A stretch of DNA of 64,000 nt from Magicicada septendecula (Eukaryota; Arthropoda; Insecta; Hemiptera; Cicadidae): NCBI GenBank assembly GCA_034769895.1, contig CM068373.1:24290620-24354619 (forward strand), written 5' to 3'. Shown here piece after piece: positions 14,324 to 28,810 of this stretch. The notes below the pieces were generated by a model, which was not told the DNA's origin, ran no database searches, and was given only the letters and a program-made list of their open reading frames with translations. The position numbers and the translations under genes were made by a program. Positions within the stretch are counted from its first letter, which is position 1. Each line of letters opens with the position of its first letter.

Positions 14324-17300
14324 GCTTGCAGTTTCTTTTCTTCTCCTCAGATTGCTATGTCGAATCCAAACATCTTCACAAACGGGACTATCTGATTGGC
14401 GCGTACACGCTGTCCTTCAGCCCTCTTCTCAACCCAGATATTGGTAGGCTTGCAGTTTCTTTCCTTCTCCTCAGATTGCTACGTCAAATCCAAACATCTT
14501 CACAAACGGGACAATCTGATTGGCGCGTACACGCTGTCCTACAGCCCTCTCCTCAACCCAGATGTTGGTAGGCTTGCAGTTTCTTTCCTTCTCCTGAGAT
14601 TGCTAATTCGAATCCAAACATCTTCACAAACGGCACAATCTGATTGGCGCTTACACGTTGTCTTACAGCTCTCTCCTCAACCCAGATATTGGTACGCTTG
14701 CAGTTTCTTTTCTTCTCCTCAGATTGCTATGTGGAATCCAAACATCTTCACAAACGGCACAATCTGATTGGCGCTTACACGTTGTCTTACAGCTCTCTCC
14801 TCAACCCAGATATTGGTAGGCTTGCAGTTTCTTTTCTTCTCCTCAGATTGCTATGTGGAATCCAAGCATCTTCACAAACGGGACTATCTGATTGGCGCGT
14901 ACACGCTGTCCTACAGCCCTCTTCTCAACCCAGATATTGGTAGGCTTGCAGTTTCTTTTCTTCTCCTCAGATTGCTATGTGGAATCCAAACATCTTCACA
15001 AACGGCACAATCTGATTGGCGCTTACACGTTGTCTTACAGCTCTCTCCTCAACTCAGATATTGGTAGGTTTGCAGTTTCTTTTCTTCTCCTCAGATTGCT
15101 ACGTCGAATCCAAACATCTTCACAAACGGGACAATCTGACTGGCGCGTACACGCTGTCCTACAGCCCTCTTCTCAACCCAGATATTGGTAGGCTTGCAGT
15201 TTCTTTCCTTCTCCTCAGATTGCTACGTCGAATCCAAACATCTTCACGAACGGGACAATCTGAATGGCCCGCAAACGCTGTCCTACAGCTATATTCTTTT
15301 TCTTCTTCTTTTTTTTCTTTCTCCTCACATTGCTACGTCTAATCCAAACACCTTCACGAACGGGACAAACTGATTGGCGCGTCCACGCTGTACTAGAGCT
15401 ATATACTTCTCCTTCTTCTTTTTTTTTTCTTCTCCTTAGATTTGCTGATTCGAATCCAAACATCTTCACAAACGGCACAATCTGATTGGCGCTTACACGT
15501 TGTCTTACAGCACTCTCCTCAACCCAGATATTGGTAGGCTTGCAGTTTCTTTTCTTCTCCTCAGATTTCTATGTGGAATCCAAACATCTTCACAAACAGG
15601 ACTATCTGATTGGCGCGTACACGCTGTCCTACAGCCCTCTTCTCAACCCAGATATTGGTAGGCTTGCAGTTTCTTTTCTTCTCCTCAGATTGCTATGTGG
15701 AATCCAAACATCTTCACAAACGGGACTATCTGATTGGCGCGTACACGCTGTCCTACAGCCCTCTTCTCAACCCAGATATTGGTAGGCTTGCAGTTTCTTT
15801 TCTTCTCCTCAGATTGCTACGTCGAATCCAAACATCTTCACAAACGGGACAATCTGACTGGCGCGTACACGCTGTCCTACAGCTCTCTCCTCAATCCAGA
15901 TATTGGTAGGCTTGCAGTTTCTTTCCTTCTCCTCAGATTGCTACGTCGAATCCAAACATCTTCACGAACGGGACAATCTGAACGGCGCGCAAACGCTGTC
16001 CTACAGCTATATTCTTCTTCTTCTTCTTCTTTTTTTTTCTTTCTCCTCACATTGCTACGTCTAATCCAAACACCTTCACGAACGGGACAAACTGATTGGC
16101 GCGTACACGCTGTACTAGAGCTATATACTTCTCCTTCTTCTTTTTTTTTTCTTCTCCTCAGATTGCTAATTCGAATCCAAACATCTTCACAAACGGCACA
16201 ATCTGATTGGCGCTTACACGTTGTCTTACAGCTCTCTCCTCAACCCAGATATTATTAGGCTTGCAGTTGCTTTCCTTCTCCTCAGATTGCTATGTCAAAT
16301 CCAAACATCTTCACAAACGGGACTATCTGATTGGCGCGCAAACGCTGTCCTACAGCCCTCTTCTCAACCAAGATATTGGTAGGCTTGCAGTTTCTTTCCT
16401 TCTCCTCAGATTGCTACGTCGAATCCAAACATCTTCACAAACGGGACAATCTGAATGGCGCGCAAACGCTGTCCTACAGCTATATTCTTCTTCTTCTTCT
16501 TCTTTTTTCTTTCTCCTCACATTGCTACGTCTAATCCAAACACCTTCACGAACGGGACAAACTGATTGGCTCGTACACGTTGTCTTACAGCCCTCTTCTC
16601 AACCCAGATATTGGTAGGCTAGCAGTTTCTTTTCTTCTCCTCAGATTGCTACGTCAAATCCAAACATCTTCACAAACGGCACAATCTGATTGGCGCGTAC
16701 ACGCTGTCCTACAGCCCTCTTCTCAACCCAGATATTGGTAGGCTTGCAATTTCTTTTCTACTCCTCAGATTGCTATGTGGAATCCAAACATCTTCACAAA
16801 CGGGACTATCTGATTGGCGCGTACACGCTGTCCTACAGCCCTCTTCTCAACCCAGATATTGGTAGGCTTGCAATTTCTTTTCTTCTCCTCAGATTGCTAT
16901 GTGGAATCCAAACATCTTCACAAACGGGACTATCTGATTGGCGCGTACACGCTGTCCTACAGCCCTCTTCTCAACCCAGATATTGGTAGGCTTGCAGTTT
17001 CTTTCCTTCTCCTCAGATTGCTACGTCGAATCCAAATATCTTCACAAACGGGACAATCTGAATGGCGCGCAAACGCTGTCCTACAGCTATATTCTTCTTC
17101 TTCTTCTTTTTTTTTCTTTCTCCTCACATTGCTACGTCTAATCCAAACACCTTCACGAACGGGACAAACTGATTGGCGCGTACACGCTGTACTAGAGCTA
17201 TATACTTCTCCTTCTTCTTTTTTTTTTCTTCTCCTCAGTTGCTAATTCGAATCCAAACATCTTCACAAACGGCACAATCTGATTGGCGCTTACACGTTGT

Positions 17301-17759
17301 CTTACAGCTCTCTCCTCAACCCAGATATTGGTAGGCTTGCAGTTTCTTTTCTTCTCCTCAGATTGCTATGTGGAATCCAAACATCTTCACAAACGGGATT
17401 ATCTGATTGGCGCGTACACGCTGTCCTACAGCCCTCTTCTCAACCCAGATATTGGTAGGATTGCAGTTTCCTTCCTTCTCCTCAGATTGCTATGTGGAAT
17501 CCAAACATCTTCACAAACGGGACTATCTGATTGGCCCGTACACGCTGTCCTACAGCTCTCTCCTCAACCCAGATATTGGTAGGCTTGCAGTTTCTTTCCT
17601 TCTCCTCAGATTGCTACGTCGAATCCAAACATCTTCACGAACGGGACAATCTGAATGGCGCGCAAACGCTGTCCTACAGCTATTTTCTTCTTCTTCTTCT
17701 TCTTTTTTCTTTCTCCTCACATTGCTACGTCTAATCCAAACACCTTCACGAACGGGACA

Positions 17760-20700
17760 ATCTGATTGGCGCGTACACGCTGTACTAGAGCTATATACTT
17801 CTCCATCTTCTTTTTTTTTTCTTCTCCTCAGATTGCTAATTCGAATCCAAACATCTTCACAAACGGCACAATCTGATTGGCGCTTACACGTTGTCTTACA
17901 GCTCCCTCCTCAACCCAGATATTGGTAGGCTTGCAGTTTCTTTTCTTCTCCTCAGATTGCTATGTGGAATCCAAACATCTTCACAAACGGGACTATCTGA
18001 TTGGCGCGTACACGCTGTCCTACAGCCCTCTTCTCAACCCAGATATTGGTAGGCTTGCAGTTTCTTTTCTTCTCCTCAGATTGCTATGTGGAATCCAAAC
18101 ATCTTCACAAACGGCACAATCTGATTGGCGCTTACACGTTGTCTTACAGCTCTCTCCTCAACCCAGATATTGGTAGGTTTGCAGTTTCTTTTCTTCTCCT
18201 CAGATTGCTACGTCGAATCCAAACATCTTCACAAACGGGACAATCTGACTGGCGCGTAAACGCTGTCCTACAGCCCTCTTCTCAACCCAGATATTGGTAG
18301 GCTTGCAGTTTCTTTCCTTCTCCTCAGATTGCTACGTCGAATCCAAACATCTTCACGAACGGGACAATCTGAATGGCGCGCAAACGCTGTCCTACAGCTA
18401 TATTCTTTTTCTTCTTCTTCTTTTTTCTTTCTCCTCACATTGCTACGTCTAATCCAAACACCTTCACGAACGGGACAAACTGATTGGCGCGTACACGCTG
18501 TACTAGAGCTATATACTTCTCCTTCTTCTTTTTTTTTTCTTCTCCTTAGATTTGCTGATTCGAATCCAAACATCTTCACAAACGGCACAATCTGATTGGC
18601 GCTTACACGTTGTCTTACAGCTCTCTCCTCAACCCAGATATTGGTAGGCTTGCAGTTTCTTTTCTTCTCCTCAGATTGCTATGTGGAATCCAAACATCTT
18701 CACAAACGGGACTATCTGATTGGCGCGTACACGCTGTCCTACAGCCCTCTTCTCAACCCAGATATTGGTAGGCTTGCAATTTCTTTTCTTCTCCTCAGAT
18801 TGCTATGTGGAATCCAAACATCTTCACAAACGGGACTATCTGATTGGCGCGTACACGCTGTCCTACAGCCCTCTTCTCAACCCAGATATTGGTAGGCTTA
18901 CAGTTTCTTTTCTTCTCCTCAGATTGCTACGTCGAATCCAAACATCTTCACAAACGGGACAATCTGACTGGCGCGTACACGCTGTCCTACAGCTCTCTCC
19001 TCAACCCAGATATTGGTAGGCTTGCAGTTTCTTTCCTTCTCCTCAGATTGCTACGTCGAATCCAAACATCTTCACGAACGGGACAATCTGAATGGCGCGC
19101 AAACGCTGTCCTACAGCTATATTCTTCTTCTTCTTCTTCTTTTTTCTTTCTCCTCACATTGCTACGTCTAATCCAAACACCTTCACGAACGGGACAAACT
19201 GATTGGCGCGTACACGCTGTACTAGAGCTATATACTTCTCCTTCTTCTTTTTTTTTTCTTCTCCTCAGATTGCTAATTCGAATCCAAACATCTTCACAAA
19301 CGGCACAATCTGATTGGCGCTTACACGTTGTCTTACAGCTCTCTCCTCAACCCAGATATTGGTAGGCTTGCAGTTTCTTTCCTTCTCCTCAGATTGCTAT
19401 GTCAAATCCAAACATCTTCACAAACGGGACAATCTGAATGGCGCGCAAACGCTGTCCTACAGCTATATTCTTCTTCTTCTTCTTCTTCTTTTTTCTTTCT
19501 CCTCACATTGCTACGTCTAATCCAAACACCTTCACGAACGGGACAAACTGATTGGCGCGTACACGATGTACTAGAGCTATATACTTCTCCTTCTTCTTTT
19601 TTTTTTCTTCTCCTCAGATTGCTAATTCGAATCAAAACATCTTCACAAACGGCACAATTTGATTGGCGCTTACACGTTGTCTTACAGCTCTCTCCTCAAC
19701 CCAGATATTGGTAGGCTTGCAGTTTCTTTTCTTCTCCTCAGATTGCTATGTCGAATCCAAACATCTTCACAAACGGGACTATCTGATTGGCGCGTACACG
19801 CTGTCCTTCAGCCCTCTTCTCAACCCAGATATTGGTAGGCTTGCAGTTTCTTTCCTTCTCCTCAGATTGCTACGTCAAATCCAAACATCTTCACAAACGG
19901 GACAATCTGATTGGCGCGTACACGCTGTCCTACAGCCCTCTCCTCAACCCAGATATTGGTAGGCTTGCAGTTTCTTTCCTTCTCCTCAGATTGCTATGTC
20001 AAATCCAAACATCTTCACAAACGGGACAATCTGAATGGCGCGCAAACGCTGTCCTACAGCTATATTCTTCTTCTTCTTCTTCTTTTTTCTTTCTACTCAC
20101 ATTGCTACGTCTAATCCAAACATCTTCACGAACGGGACAAACTGATTGGCGCGTACACGCTTTACTAGAGCTATATACTTCTCCTTCTTCTTTTTTTTTT
20201 CTTCTCCTCAGATTGCTAATTCGAATCCAAACATCATCACAAACGGCACAATCTGATTGGCGCTTACACGTTGTCTTACAGCTCTCTCCTCAACCCAGAT
20301 ATTGGTAGGCTTGCAGTTTCTTTTCTTCTCCTCAGATTGCTATGTCGAATCCAAACATCTTCACAAACGGGACTATCTGATTGGCGCGTACACGCTGTCC
20401 TACAGCCCTCTTCTCAACCCAGATATTGGTAGGCTTGCAGTTTCTTTCCTTCTCCTCAGATTGCTATGTGGAATCCAAAAATCTTCACAAACGGTACAAT
20501 CTGATTGGCGCGTACACGCTGTCCTACAGCTATATTCTTCTTCTTCTTCTTCTTTTTTCTTTCTACTCACATTGCTACGTCTAATCCAAACATCTTCACG
20601 ACCGGGACAAACTGATTGGCGCGTACACGATTTACTAGAGCTATATACTTCTCCTTCTTCATTTTTTTTTCTTCTCCTCAGATTGCTAATTCGAATCCAA

Positions 20701-23700
20701 ACATCATCACAAACGGGACAATCTGAATGGCGCGCAAACGCTGTCCTACAGCTATATTCTTCTTCTTCTTCTTCTTCTTTTTTCTTTCTCCTCACATTGC
20801 TACGTCTAATCCAAACACCTTCACGAACGGGACAATCTGATTGGCGCGTACACGCTGTACTAGAGCTATATACTTCTCCATCTTCTTTTTTTTTTCTTCT
20901 CCTCAGATTGCTAATTCGAATCCAAACATCTTCACAAACGGCACAATCTGATTGGCGCTTACACGTTGTCTTACAGCTCCCTCCTCAACCCAGATATTGG
21001 TAGGCTTGCAGTTTCTTTTCTTCTCCTCAGATTGCTATGTGGAATCCAAACATCTTCACAAACGGGACTATCTGATTGGCGCGTACACGCTGTCCTACAG
21101 CCCTCTTCTCAACCCAGATATTGGTAGGCTTGCAGTTTCTTTTCTTCTCCTCAGATTGCTATGTGGAATCCAAACATCTTCACAAACGGCACAATCTGAT
21201 TGGCGCTTACACGTTGTCTTACAGCTCTCTCCTCAACCCAGATATTGGTAGGTTTGCAGTTTCTTTTCTTCTCCTCAGATTGCTACGTCGAATCCAAACA
21301 TCTTCACAAACGGGACAATCTGACTGGCGCGTAAACGCTGTCCTACAGCCCTCTTCTCAACCCAGATATTGGTAGGCTTGCAGTTTCTTTCCTTCTCCTC
21401 AGATTGCTACGTCGAATCCAAACATCTTCACGAACGGGACAATCTGAATGGCGCGCAAACGCTGTCCTACAGCTATATTCTTTTTCTTCTTCTTCTTTTT
21501 TCTTTCTCCTCACATTGCTACGTCTAATCCAAACACCTTCACGAACGGGACAAACTGATTGGCGCGTACACGCTGTACTAGAGCTATATACTTCTCCTTC
21601 TTCTTTTTTTTTTCTTCTCCTTAGATTTGCTGATTCGAATCCAAACATCTTCACAAACGGCACAATCTGATTGGCGCTTACACGTTGTCTTACAGCTCTC
21701 TCCTCAACCCAGATATTGGTAGGCTTGCAGTTTCTTTTCTTCTCCTCAGATTGCTATGTGGAATCCAAACATCTTCACAAACGGGACTATCTGATTGGCG
21801 CGTACACGCTGTCCTACAGCCCTCTTCTCAACCCAGATATTGGTAGGCTTGCAATTTCTTTTCTTCTCCTCAGATTGCTATGTGGAATCCAAACATCTTC
21901 ACAAACGGGACTATCTGATTGGCGCGTACACGCTGTCCTACAGCCCTCTTCTCAACCCAGATATTGGTAGGCTTACAGTTTCTTTTCTTCTCCTCAGATT
22001 GCTACGTCGAATCCAAACATCTTCACAAACGGGACAATCTGACTGGCGCGTACACGCTGTCCTACAGCTCTCTCCTCAACCCAGATATTGGTAGGCTTGC
22101 AGTTTCTTTCCTTCTCCTCAGATTGCTACGTCGAATCCAAACATCTTCACGAACGGGACAATCTGAATGGCGCGCAAACGCTGTCCTACAGCTATATTCT
22201 TCTTCTTCTTCTTCTTTTTTCTTTCTCCTCACATTGCTACGTCTAATCCAAACACCTTCACGAACGGGACAAACTGATTGGCGCGTACACGCTGTACTAG
22301 AGCTATATACTTCTCCTTCTTCTTTTTTTTTTCTTCTCCTCAGATTGCTAATTCGAATCCAAACATCTTCACAAACGGCACAATCTGATTGGCGCTTACA
22401 CGTTGTCTTACAGCTCTCTCCTCAACCCAGATATTGGTAGGCTTGCAGTTTCTTTCCTTCTCCTCAGATTGCTATGTCAAATCCAAACATCTTCACAAAC
22501 GGGACAATCTGAATGGCGCGCAAACGCTGTCCTACAGCTATATTCTTCTTCTTCTTCTTCTTCTTTTTTCTTTCTCCTCACATTGCTACGTCTAATCCAA
22601 ACACCTTCACGAACGGGACAAACTGATTGGCGCGTACACGATGTACTAGAGCTATATACTTCTCCTTCTTCTTTTTTTTTTCTTCTCCTCAGATTGCTAA
22701 TTCGAATCAAAACATCTTCACAAACGGCACAATTTGATTGGCGCTTACACGTTGTCTTACAGCTCTCTCCTCAACCCAGATATTGGTAGGCTTGCAGTTT
22801 CTTTTCTTCTCCTCAGATTGCTATGTCGAATCCAAACATCTTCACAAACGGGACTATCTGATTGGCGCGTACACGCTGTCCTTCAGCCCTCTTCTCAACC
22901 CAGATATTGGTAGGCTTGCAGTTTCTTTCCTTCTCCTCAGATTGCTACGTCAAATCCAAACATCTTCACAAACGGGACAATCTGATTGGCGCGTACACGC
23001 TGTCCTACAGCCCTCTCCTCAACCCAGATATTGGTAGGCTTGCAGTTTCTTTCCTTCTCCTCAGATTGCTATGTCAAATCCAAACATCTTCACAAACGGG
23101 ACAATCTGAATGGCGCGCAAACGCTGTCCTACAGCTATATTCTTCTTCTTCTTCTTCTTTTTTCTTTCTACTCACATTGCTACGTCTAATCCAAACATCT
23201 TCACGAACGGGACAAACTGATTGGCGCGTACACGCTTTACTAGAGCTATATACTTCTCCTTCTTCTTTTTTTTTTCTTCTCCTCAGATTGCTAATTCGAA
23301 TCCAAACATCATCACAAACGGCACAATCTGATTGGCGCTTACACGTTGTCTTACAGCTCTCTCCTCAACCCAGATATTGGTAGGCTTGCAGTTTCTTTTC
23401 TTCTCCTCAGATTGCTATGTCGAATCCAAACATCTTCACAAACGGGACTATCTGATTGGCGCGTACACGCTGTCCTACAGCCCTCTTCTCAACCCAGATA
23501 TTGGTAGGCTTGCAGTTTCTTTCCTTCTCCTCAGATTGCTATGTGGAATCCAAAAATCTTCACAAACGGTACAATCTGATTGGCGCGTACACGCTGTCCT
23601 ACAGCTATATTCTTCTTCTTCTTCTTCTTTTTTCTTTCTACTCACATTGCTACGTCTAATCCAAACATCTTCACGACCGGGACAAACTGATTGGCGCGTA

Positions 23701-23909
23701 CACGATTTACTAGAGCTATATACTTCTCCTTCTTCATTTTTTTTTCTTCTCCTCAGATTGCTAATTCGAATCCAAACATCATCACAAACGGGACAATCTG
23801 AATGGCGCGCAAACGCTGTCCTACAGCTATATTCTTCTTCTTCTTCTTCTTCTTTTTTCTTTCTCCTCACATTGCTACGTCTAATCCAAACACCTTCACG
23901 AACGGGACA
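17760..23909 (+). repeat. Tandem duplication of a 3,075-bp satellite block
   Basis: Every landmark from 17877 to 20400 recurs exactly 3,075 bp later (17877/20952, 18268/21343, 18844/21919, 19663/22738, 20257/23332). The two copies share private variants not seen in the related block at 13.6 kb: ACGGTACAATC (20492 and 23567), CACGACCGGGAC (about 20597 and 23672) and an A interrupting the T run (20661 and 23736). Outer breakpoints are approximate because both fall in conserved monomers. The lack of drift suggests this is among the most recent events in the array. Confidence 0.85.
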
Positions 23910-24150
23910 AACTGATTGGCGCGTACACGCTGTACTAGAGCTATATACTTCTCCTTCTTCTTTTTTGTTTCTTCTCCTCAGATTGCTAATTCGAATCCAA
24001 ACATCTTCACAAACGGCACAATTTGATTGGCGCGTACACGCTGTCCTACAGCCCTCTCCTCAACCCAGATATTGGTAGGCTTGCAGTTTCTTTTCTTCTC
24101 CTCAGATTGCTATGAAGAATCCAAACATCTTCACAAACGGGACTATCTGA

Positions 24151-27100
24151 TTGGCGCGTACACGCTGTCCTACAGCCCTCTTCTCAACCCAGATATTGGT
24201 AGGCTTGCAGTTTCTTTCCTTCTCCTCAGATTGCTACGTCAAATCCAAACGTCTTCACAAACGGGACAATCTGATTGGCGCGTACACGCTGTCCTACAGC
24301 TCTCTCCTCAACCCAGATATTGGTAGGCTTGCAGTTTCTTTTCTTCTCCTCAGATTGCTATGTCGAATCCAAACATCTTCACAAACGGGACTATCTGATT
24401 GGCGCGTACACGCTGTCCTACAGCCCTCTTCTCAACCCAGATATTGGTAGGCTTGCAGTTTCTTTCCTTTTCCTCAGATTGCTATGTGGAATCCAAAAAT
24501 CTTCACAAACGGGACAATCTGATTGGCGCGTACACGCTGTCCTACAGCTATATTCTTCTTCTTCTTCTTCTTTTTTCTTTCTACTCACATTGCTACGTCT
24601 AATCCAAACATCTTCACGAACGGGACAAACTGATTGGCGCGTACACGATTTACTAGAGCTATATACTTGTCCTTCTTCTTTTTTTTCTTCTCCTCAGATT
24701 GCTAATTTGAATCCAAACATCATCACAAACGGGACAATCTGAATGGCGCGCAAACGCTGTCCTACAGCTATATTCTTCTTCTTCTTCTTCTTCTTTTTTC
24801 TTTCTCCTCACATTGCTACGTCTAATCCAAACACCTTCACGAACGGGACAAACTGATTGGCGCGTACACTCTGTACTAGAGCTATATACTTCTCCTTCTT
24901 CTTTTTTGTTTCTTCTCCTCAGATTGCTAATTCGAATCCAAACATCTTCACAAACGGCACAATTTGATTGGCGCTTACACGTTGTCTTACAGCTCTCTCC
25001 TCAACCCAGATATTGGTAGGCTTGCAGTTTCTTTTCTTCTCCTCAGATTGCTATGTCGAATCCAAACATCTTCACAAACGGGACTATCTGATTGGCGCGT
25101 ACACGCTGTCCTTCAGCCCTCTTCTCAACCCAGATATTGGTAGACTTGCAGTTTCTTTCCTTCTCCTCAGATTGCAACGTCAAATCCAAACATCTTCACA
25201 AACGGGACAATCTGATTGGCGCGTACACGCTGTCCTACAGCGCTCTCCTCAACCCAGATGTTGGTAGGCTTGCAGTTTCTTTCCTTCTCCTCAGATTGCT
25301 AATTCGATTCCAAACATCTTCACAAACGGCACAATCTGATTGGCGCTTACACGTTGTCTTACAGCTCTCTCCTCAACCCAGATATTGGTAGGCTTGCAGT
25401 TTCTTTCCTTCCCCTCAGATTGCTAAGTGGAATCCAAACATCTTCACAAACGGGACTATCTGATTGGCGCGTACACGCTGTCCTACAGCCCTCTTCTCAA
25501 CCCAGATATTGGTAGGCTTGCAGTTTCTTTTCTTCTCCTCAGATTGCTATGTGGAATCCAAACATCTTCACAAACGGCACAATCTGATTGGCGCTTACAC
25601 GTTGTCTTACAGCTCTCTCCTCAACCCAGATATTGGTAGGTTTGCGGTTTCTTTTCTTCTCCTCAGATTGATACGTCGAATCCAAACATCTTCACAAACG
25701 GGACAATCTGACTGGCGCGTAAACGCTGTCCTACAGCCCTCTTCTCAACCCAGATATTGGTAGGCTTGCAGTTTCTTTCCTTCTCCTCAGATTGCTACGT
25801 CGAATCCAAACATCTTCACGAACGGGACAATCTGAATGGCGCGCAAACGCTGTCCTACAGCTATATTCTTTTTCTTCTTCTTCTTTTTTCTTTCTCCTCA
25901 CATTGCTACGTCTAATCCAAACACCTTCACGAACGGGACAAACTGATTGGCGCGTACACGCTGTACTAGAGCTATATACTTCTCCTTCTTCTTTTTTTTT
26001 TTCTTCTCCTTAGATTTGCTGATTCGAATCCAAACATCTTCACAAACGGCACAATCTGATTGGCGCTTACACGTTGTCTTACAGCTCTCTCCTCAACCCA
26101 GATATTGGTAGGCTTGCAGTTTCTTTCCTTCTCCTCAGATTGCTATGTGGAATCCAAACATCTGCACAAACGGGACAGTCTGATTGGCGCGTACACGCTG
26201 TCCTACAGCCCTCTCCTCAACCCAGATATTGGTAGGCTTGCAGTTTCTTTCCTTCTCCTCAGATTGCTATGTCAAATCCAAACATCTTCACAAACGGGAC
26301 AATCTGAATGGCGCGCAAACGCTGTCCTACAGCTATATTCTTCTTCTTCTTCTTCTTTTTTCTTTCTACTCACATTGCTACGTCTAATCCAAACATCTTC
26401 ACGAACGGGACAAACTGATTGGCGCGTACACGCTTTACTAGAGCTATATACTTCTCCTTCTTCTTTTTTTTTTCTTCTCCTCAGATTGCTAATTCGAATC
26501 CAAACATCATCACAAACGGCACAATCTGATTGGCGCTTACACGTTGTCTTACAGCTCTCTCCTCAACCCAGATATTGGTAGGCTTGCAGTTTCTTTTCTT
26601 CTCGTCAGATTGCTATGTCGAATCCAAACAACTTCACAAACGGGACTACCTGATTGGCGCGTACACGCTGTCCTACAGCCCTCTTCTCAACCCAGATATT
26701 GGTAGGCTTGCAGTTTCTTTCCTTCTCCTCAGATTGCTATGTGGAATCCAAACATCTTCACAAACGGGACAATCTGATTGGCGCGTACACGCTGTCCTAC
26801 AGCCCTCTCCTCAACCCAGATATTGGTAGGCTTGCAGTTTCTTTTCTTCTCCTCAGATTGCTATTAAGAATCCAAACATCTTCACAAACGGGACTATCTG
26901 ATTGGCGCGTACACGCTGTCCTACAGCCCTCTTCTCAACCCAGATATTGGTAGGCTTGCAGTTTCTTTCCTTCTCCTCAGATTGCTACGTCAAATCCAAA
27001 CGTCTTCACAAACGGGACAATCTGATTGGCGCGTACACGCTGTCCTACAGCTCTCTCCTCAACCCAGATATTGGTAGGCTTGCAGTTTCTTTTCTTCTCC

Positions 27101-28810
27101 TCAGACTGCTATGTCGAATCCAAACATCTTCACAAACGGGACTATCTGATTGGCGCGTACACGCTGTCCTACAGCCCTCTTCTCAACCCAGATATTGGTA
27201 GGCTTGCAGTTTCTTTCCTTCTCCTCAGATTGCTATGTGGAATCCAAAAATCTTCACAAACGGGACAATCTGATTGGCGCGTACACGCTGTCCTACAGCT
27301 ATATTCTTCTTCTTCTTCTTCTTTTTTCTTTCTACTCACATTGCTACGTCTAATCCAAACATCTTCACGAACGGGACAAACTGATTGGCGCGTACACGAT
27401 TTACTAGAGCTATATACTTGTCCTTCTTCTTTTTTTTCTTCTCCTCAGATTGCTAATTTGAATCCAAACATCATCACAAACGGGACAATCTGAATGGCGC
27501 GCAAACGCTGTCCTACAGCTATATTCTTCTTCTTCTTCTTCTTCTTTTTTCTTTCTCCTCACATTGCTACGTCTAATCCAAACACCTTCACGAACGGGAC
27601 AAACTGATTGGCGCGTACACGCTGTACTAGAGCTATATACTTCTCCTTCTTCTTTTTTGTTTCTTCTCCTCAGATTGCTAATTCGAATCCAAACATCTTC
27701 ACAAACGGCACAATTTGATTGGCGCTTACACGTTGTCTTACAGCTCTCTCCTCAACCCAGATATTGGTAGGCTTGCAGTTTCTTTTCTTCTCCTCAGATT
27801 GCTATGTCGAATCCAAACATCTTCACAAACGGGACTATCTGATTGGCGCGTACACGCTGTCCTTCAGCCCTCTTCTCAACCCAGATATTGGTAGGCTTGC
27901 AGTTTCTTTCCTTCTCCTCAGATTGCAACGTCAAATCCAAACATCTTCACAAACGGGACAATCTGATTGGCGCGTACACGCTGTCCTACAGCCCTCTCCT
28001 CAACCCAGATGTTGGTAGGCTTGCAGTTTCTTTCCTTCTCCTCAGATTGCTAATTCGATTCCAAACATCTTCACAAACGGCACAATCTGATTGGCGCTTA
28101 CACGCTGTCTTACAGCTCTCTCCTCAACCCAGATATTGGTAGGCTTGCAGTTTCTTTTCTTCTCCTCAGATTGCTAAGTGGAATCCAAACATCTTCACAA
28201 ACGGGACTATCTGATTGGCGCGTACACGCTGTCCTACAGCCCTCTTCTCAACCCAGATATTGGTAGGCTTGCAGTTTCTTTTCTTCTCCTCAGATTGCTA
28301 TGTGGAATCCAAACATCTTCACAAACGGCACAATCTAATTGGCGCTTACACGTTGTCTTACAGCTCTCTCCTCAACCCAGATATTGGTAGGTTTGCGGTT
28401 TCTTTTCTTCTCCTCAGATTGATACGTCGAATCCAAACATCTTCACAAACGGGACAATCTGACTGGCGCGTAAACGCTGTCCTACAGCCCTCTTCTCAAC
28501 CCAGATATTGGTAGGCTTGCAGTTTCTTTCCTTCTCCTCAGATTGCTACGTCGAATCCAAACATCTTCACGAACGGGACAATCTGAATGGCGCGCAAACG
28601 CTGTCCTACAGCTATATTCTTTTTCTTCTTCTTCTTTTTTCTTTCTCCTCACATTGCTACGTCGAATCCAAACACCTTCACGAACGGGACAAACTGATTG
28701 GCGCGTACACGCTGTACTAGAGCTATATACTTCTCCTTCTTCTTTTTTTTTTCTTCTCCTTAGATTTGCTGATTCGAATCCAAACATCTTCACAAACGGC
28801 ACAATCTGAT
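24151..28810 (+). repeat. Repeated 2,751-bp satellite block
   Basis: Landmarks recur at +2,751 bp (24151/26902, 24399/27150, 24968/27719, 25464/28215, 25792/28543). Shared private variants include TATACTTGTCC (about 24662 and 27413), GCTAATTTGAATCC (24698 and 27449), GCTAATTCGATTCC (25299 and 28050) and TTTGCGGTTTC next to GATTGATACGTC (about 25640 and 28391). A few single-base differences separate the copies, for example CCCCTCAG at about 25410 against CTCCTCAG in the partner. Confidence 0.8.

Noticed and set aside
869..28802. Minus-strand frames of 77-131 codons rich in Lys, Arg and Glu
   Set aside because: They are the reverse complement of the same satellite linkers (GAA runs) and recur with it.
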